In this document: in pieces, positions 62,653 to 64,000 of the stretch
Layout of the letters: every line of letters starts with the position of its first letter
How positions within the stretch are numbered: the first letter of the stretch is position 1
Source of the DNA: Gemmobacter serpentinus
GTDB taxonomy: Bacteria; Pseudomonadota; Alphaproteobacteria; Rhodobacterales; Rhodobacteraceae
DNA length: 64,000 bases
NCBI RefSeq assembly: GCF_008973825.1
Contig: NZ_WCHR01000017.1
Span: 124,001 to 188,000, forward strand
Direction of reading: 5' to 3'
Position numbers and translations under genes: made by a program
The notes under the pieces: model-generated
Told to the model about the DNA's origin: nothing
Databases searched by the model: none
The model's input: the letters and a program-made list of their open reading frames with translations, nothing else

Positions 62653-64000
62653 TACAGGACTCCTTCATCCGCATCGTCCGGACAACCGGACACTCCTAAA
62701 GGAGTGTGTCCGTGTCCGTCCGGATTTCGACGCTTTGCCATCTTGGACATTCCGGGATTTGTCCGGACATTGTCCGAATTGTCCGGGCCAAGATCATCGA
62801 AATCGTCGCAGCTATCGTCGAAGATGCGATACAGAGCATTTTCGAAGATCACCGCGCCTTTCTGGACGAGACCTTTCAATGCTCTGTCCGTCGCCTTCCT
62901 GCGGCTGTCCGGATTGTCCGAAGGGGAAATCTTGCGCCCGTCGATACACAGCTTGCGCAGATCCGCTTCGGATACTTCGCCGCCTGAAGTGTGGATCAGA
63001 TCGAGCACCGCGCGCTCGGAGGGCGTTACCCTCACTGCCTCGGGCGCTAGGGCTGAATTCAATTCCTCGCAACGCGGCAAGGTGATCTGATCGCCATCTT
63101 CATCAGCGCCGCCATCTTCAATTGCGATGCGGAAAGCAATGTCACGATCACAAGTGCCGTTGCGGTTTTTGGTCAGCTTGCCTCGGATCACGCCGGACTC
63201 GTCTTTCTTCACATGCAACGCCACATCCAGCGCACCGTTCAGTAGAGAGTGCCCGCGCGGTGTGCCGCCTTCTGCCTTCGTGTCGTGGTGAACCAGAATG
63301 ACAGCCGCGCCCCATTTCGTCAGAGCACGGGCCACGGCAACAACGCGCCCCATCGCATCGGCGCTGTTTTCTTCCAGGCCAGGGAACGCCATTGCGAGGG
63401 TGTCAATGACGATCAACTTGGGGCGTTGTGCCTTCACTGCCCGCGCAAGGTCTTTCAGGTCTGGGGAGTCGGCTGCCAGCAGGTTCGACACGCCACCGAC
63501 AAGAAAGAACTGGTCCGCCTCGCCGTGGGCTTGCTGTAAGGCGCGAACACGCCCGCGCATCCCGTGTTCATCCTCGGCAGCGACATAGAACACCGCGCCC
63601 GGCTTCGTCCGCATTCCGAATGCTTCCCGCCCTTGCGCCACAGCATAGCCCAAGAAGGGCGTCAGCAGCGACTTGCCCGCACCGGGGGCACCGAACACGC
63701 AAGCAACGTCACGCTCTGCCAGCATCCCCTTTATAAGATAGCTGCGAGTTTGAACGGTTGCGCATTGTGCGGGTGACAGGAAGGTCAGGCGGGACGCGGG
63801 CTTGTCGTCTTTGGCCTCTGGTGCCGCTTCCTCTTCGCCAAGGTCATCAAAACCCAGCGTGTGATCCGGTTCAGATGGATCAAGCCAGCCGTGCTTCTTG
63901 GCTTCGGTAATGATCGTGCCGCCGCCGATATTGCCAGCTTCACCGGGGCGGAAGCTTTTCCATCTGTCCCAGCATTCCTTGCGATCATAGGAGGGATGTT
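62652..64000 (-). CDS. Primase/RepA-like AAA ATPase of the element (5' end outside window)
   Basis: The visible 448 codons continue past the right edge. At the edge is a PriCT-2-like segment (HPSYDRKECWDRWKSFRPGE), so the missing N-terminus is probably a primase-polymerase domain. Then a RepA-like AAA_25 ATPase: Walker A CVFGAPGAGKSLL, the segment FYVAAEDEHGMRGRVRALQ, Walker B LIVIDTLAMAFPG, and sensor VILVHHDTKAEGGTPRGHS. The C-terminal winged-helix-like region (PSERAVLDLIHTSGGEVSEA) ends in an acidic tail. An internal ATG at 63725 is not the true start. Replication initiator/helicase of the element. Confidence 0.85.
   Translation of the reverse strand, partial: HPSYDRKECWDRWKSFRPGEAGNIGGGTIITEAKKHGWLDPSEPDHTLGFDDLGEEEAAPEAKDDKPASRLTFLSPAQCATVQTRSYLIKGMLAERDVACVFGAPGAGKSLLTPFLGYAVAQGREAFGMRTKPGAVFYVAAEDEHGMRGRVRALQQAHGEADQFFLVGGVSNLLAADSPDLKDLARAVKAQRPKLIVIDTLAMAFPGLEENSADAMGRVVAVARALTKWGAAVILVHHDTKAEGGTPRGHSLLNGALDVALHVKKDESGVIRGKLTKNRNGTCDRDIAFRIAIEDGGADEDGDQITLPRCEELNSALAPEAVRVTPSERAVLDLIHTSGGEVSEADLRKLCIDGRKISPSDNPDSRRKATDRALKGLVQKGAVIFENALYRIFDDSCDDFDDLGPDNSDNVRTNPGMSKMAKRRNPDGHGHTPLGVSGCPDDADEGVL

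Larger units (their letters stand above)
52640..64000. mobile_element. tRNA-Ser-integrated phage-like satellite (capsid-forming PICI-like), right end outside window
   Basis: Boundaries: the left junction is the tRNA-Ser 3' end; the right junction is not in the window. Content from left to right: integrase, AlpA-like excisionase, four small head-region genes, protease-capsid fusion, portal, MerR-like protein, two opposite-strand cargo genes, small protein, terL, terS, 56-aa ORF, primase/ATPase. Nearly all genes lie on the minus strand with stop-start overlaps. No tail, tape-measure, baseplate, holin or endolysin gene is seen in the 11.3 kb. Capsid and packaging genes directly between integrase and primase are what defines capsid-forming PICIs; the alternative is a deleted prophage. 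Confidence 0.7.

Noticed and set aside
63725-63727. Internal ATG as the start of the element's ATPase
   Set aside because: The same frame stays open to the window edge and encodes a recognisable PriCT-2-like segment, so the gene starts outside the window.

Overview
The window reads as a high-GC alphaproteobacterium of the Rhodobacteraceae (Rhodobacter/Paracoccus/Gemmobacter-like). The basis is gene content and order: secDF followed by a 117-residue Mth938-like gene and ccmABCDG, a glnB-glnA pair beside the NAD(P)H-hydrate repair genes, a TakP-type TRAP system, DctSR-type regulators, a MVKVIASS-type EF-P next to epmA, and tRNA-Leu directly upstream of trigger factor. No species call is possible from sequence alone. 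There is no rRNA and no CRISPR array.

From 1 to about 52.6 kb the window is ordinary chromosome. 1-7.8 kb: partial cytochrome P450, a DMT exporter, tpiA, two Fe-S assembly factors (SufA-like and SufT-like), an acyltransferase, ssb, a lytic transglycosylase, serS. 8-14.5 kb: protein export (yajC-secD-secF), then cytochrome c maturation (ccmA-B-C-D-G). 15-31.4 kb: acnA, a DUF1223 protein, an LpxL-like acyltransferase, an orphan fliG flanked by a hexanucleotide repeat, purB, small secreted proteins, glnA/glnB, and an Nnr repair enzyme split into two overlapping ORFs. 31.5-51 kb: a Hint protein, tRNA-Leu and tig, DctP with DctS/DctR, efp/epmA, a CorC/HlyC-type protein, the TakP and TakQM TRAP transporter in convergent orientation, cysK, a large MscS channel, an AlaX editing protein, and an XRE regulator flanked by three copies of a TGACGC/GCGTCA inverted repeat.

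From the 3' end of tRNA-Ser(GGA) at 52.66 kb to the window edge lies an integrated element. Its integrase points at the tRNA. Reading in the direction of transcription (minus strand, right to left), it carries a primase/RepA-like ATPase (cut by the edge), a 56-aa ORF, small and large terminase, a small SH3-like protein, a MerR-like protein, portal, a protease-major capsid fusion, a head-tail joining protein, a DUF2190 capsid-decoration protein, two further small head-region proteins, an AlpA-like excisionase and the integrase. Capsid and packaging genes are present, but no tail, tape-measure or lysis gene lies between the head genes and the integrase. This is the layout expected of a capsid-forming phage-inducible island (satellite) rather than a complete prophage, and it is the best candidate here for an undescribed system. 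Two AT-richer genes and a structured RNA candidate sit on the opposite strand in its middle, as cargo ('moron') genes often do.

Other recurrent themes are simple-sequence and minisatellite-like expansions (21.5 kb, the takM tail, 15.1-15.4 kb, 27.1-27.7 kb) and identical 21-bp palindromes at 29.2 and 39.05 kb.
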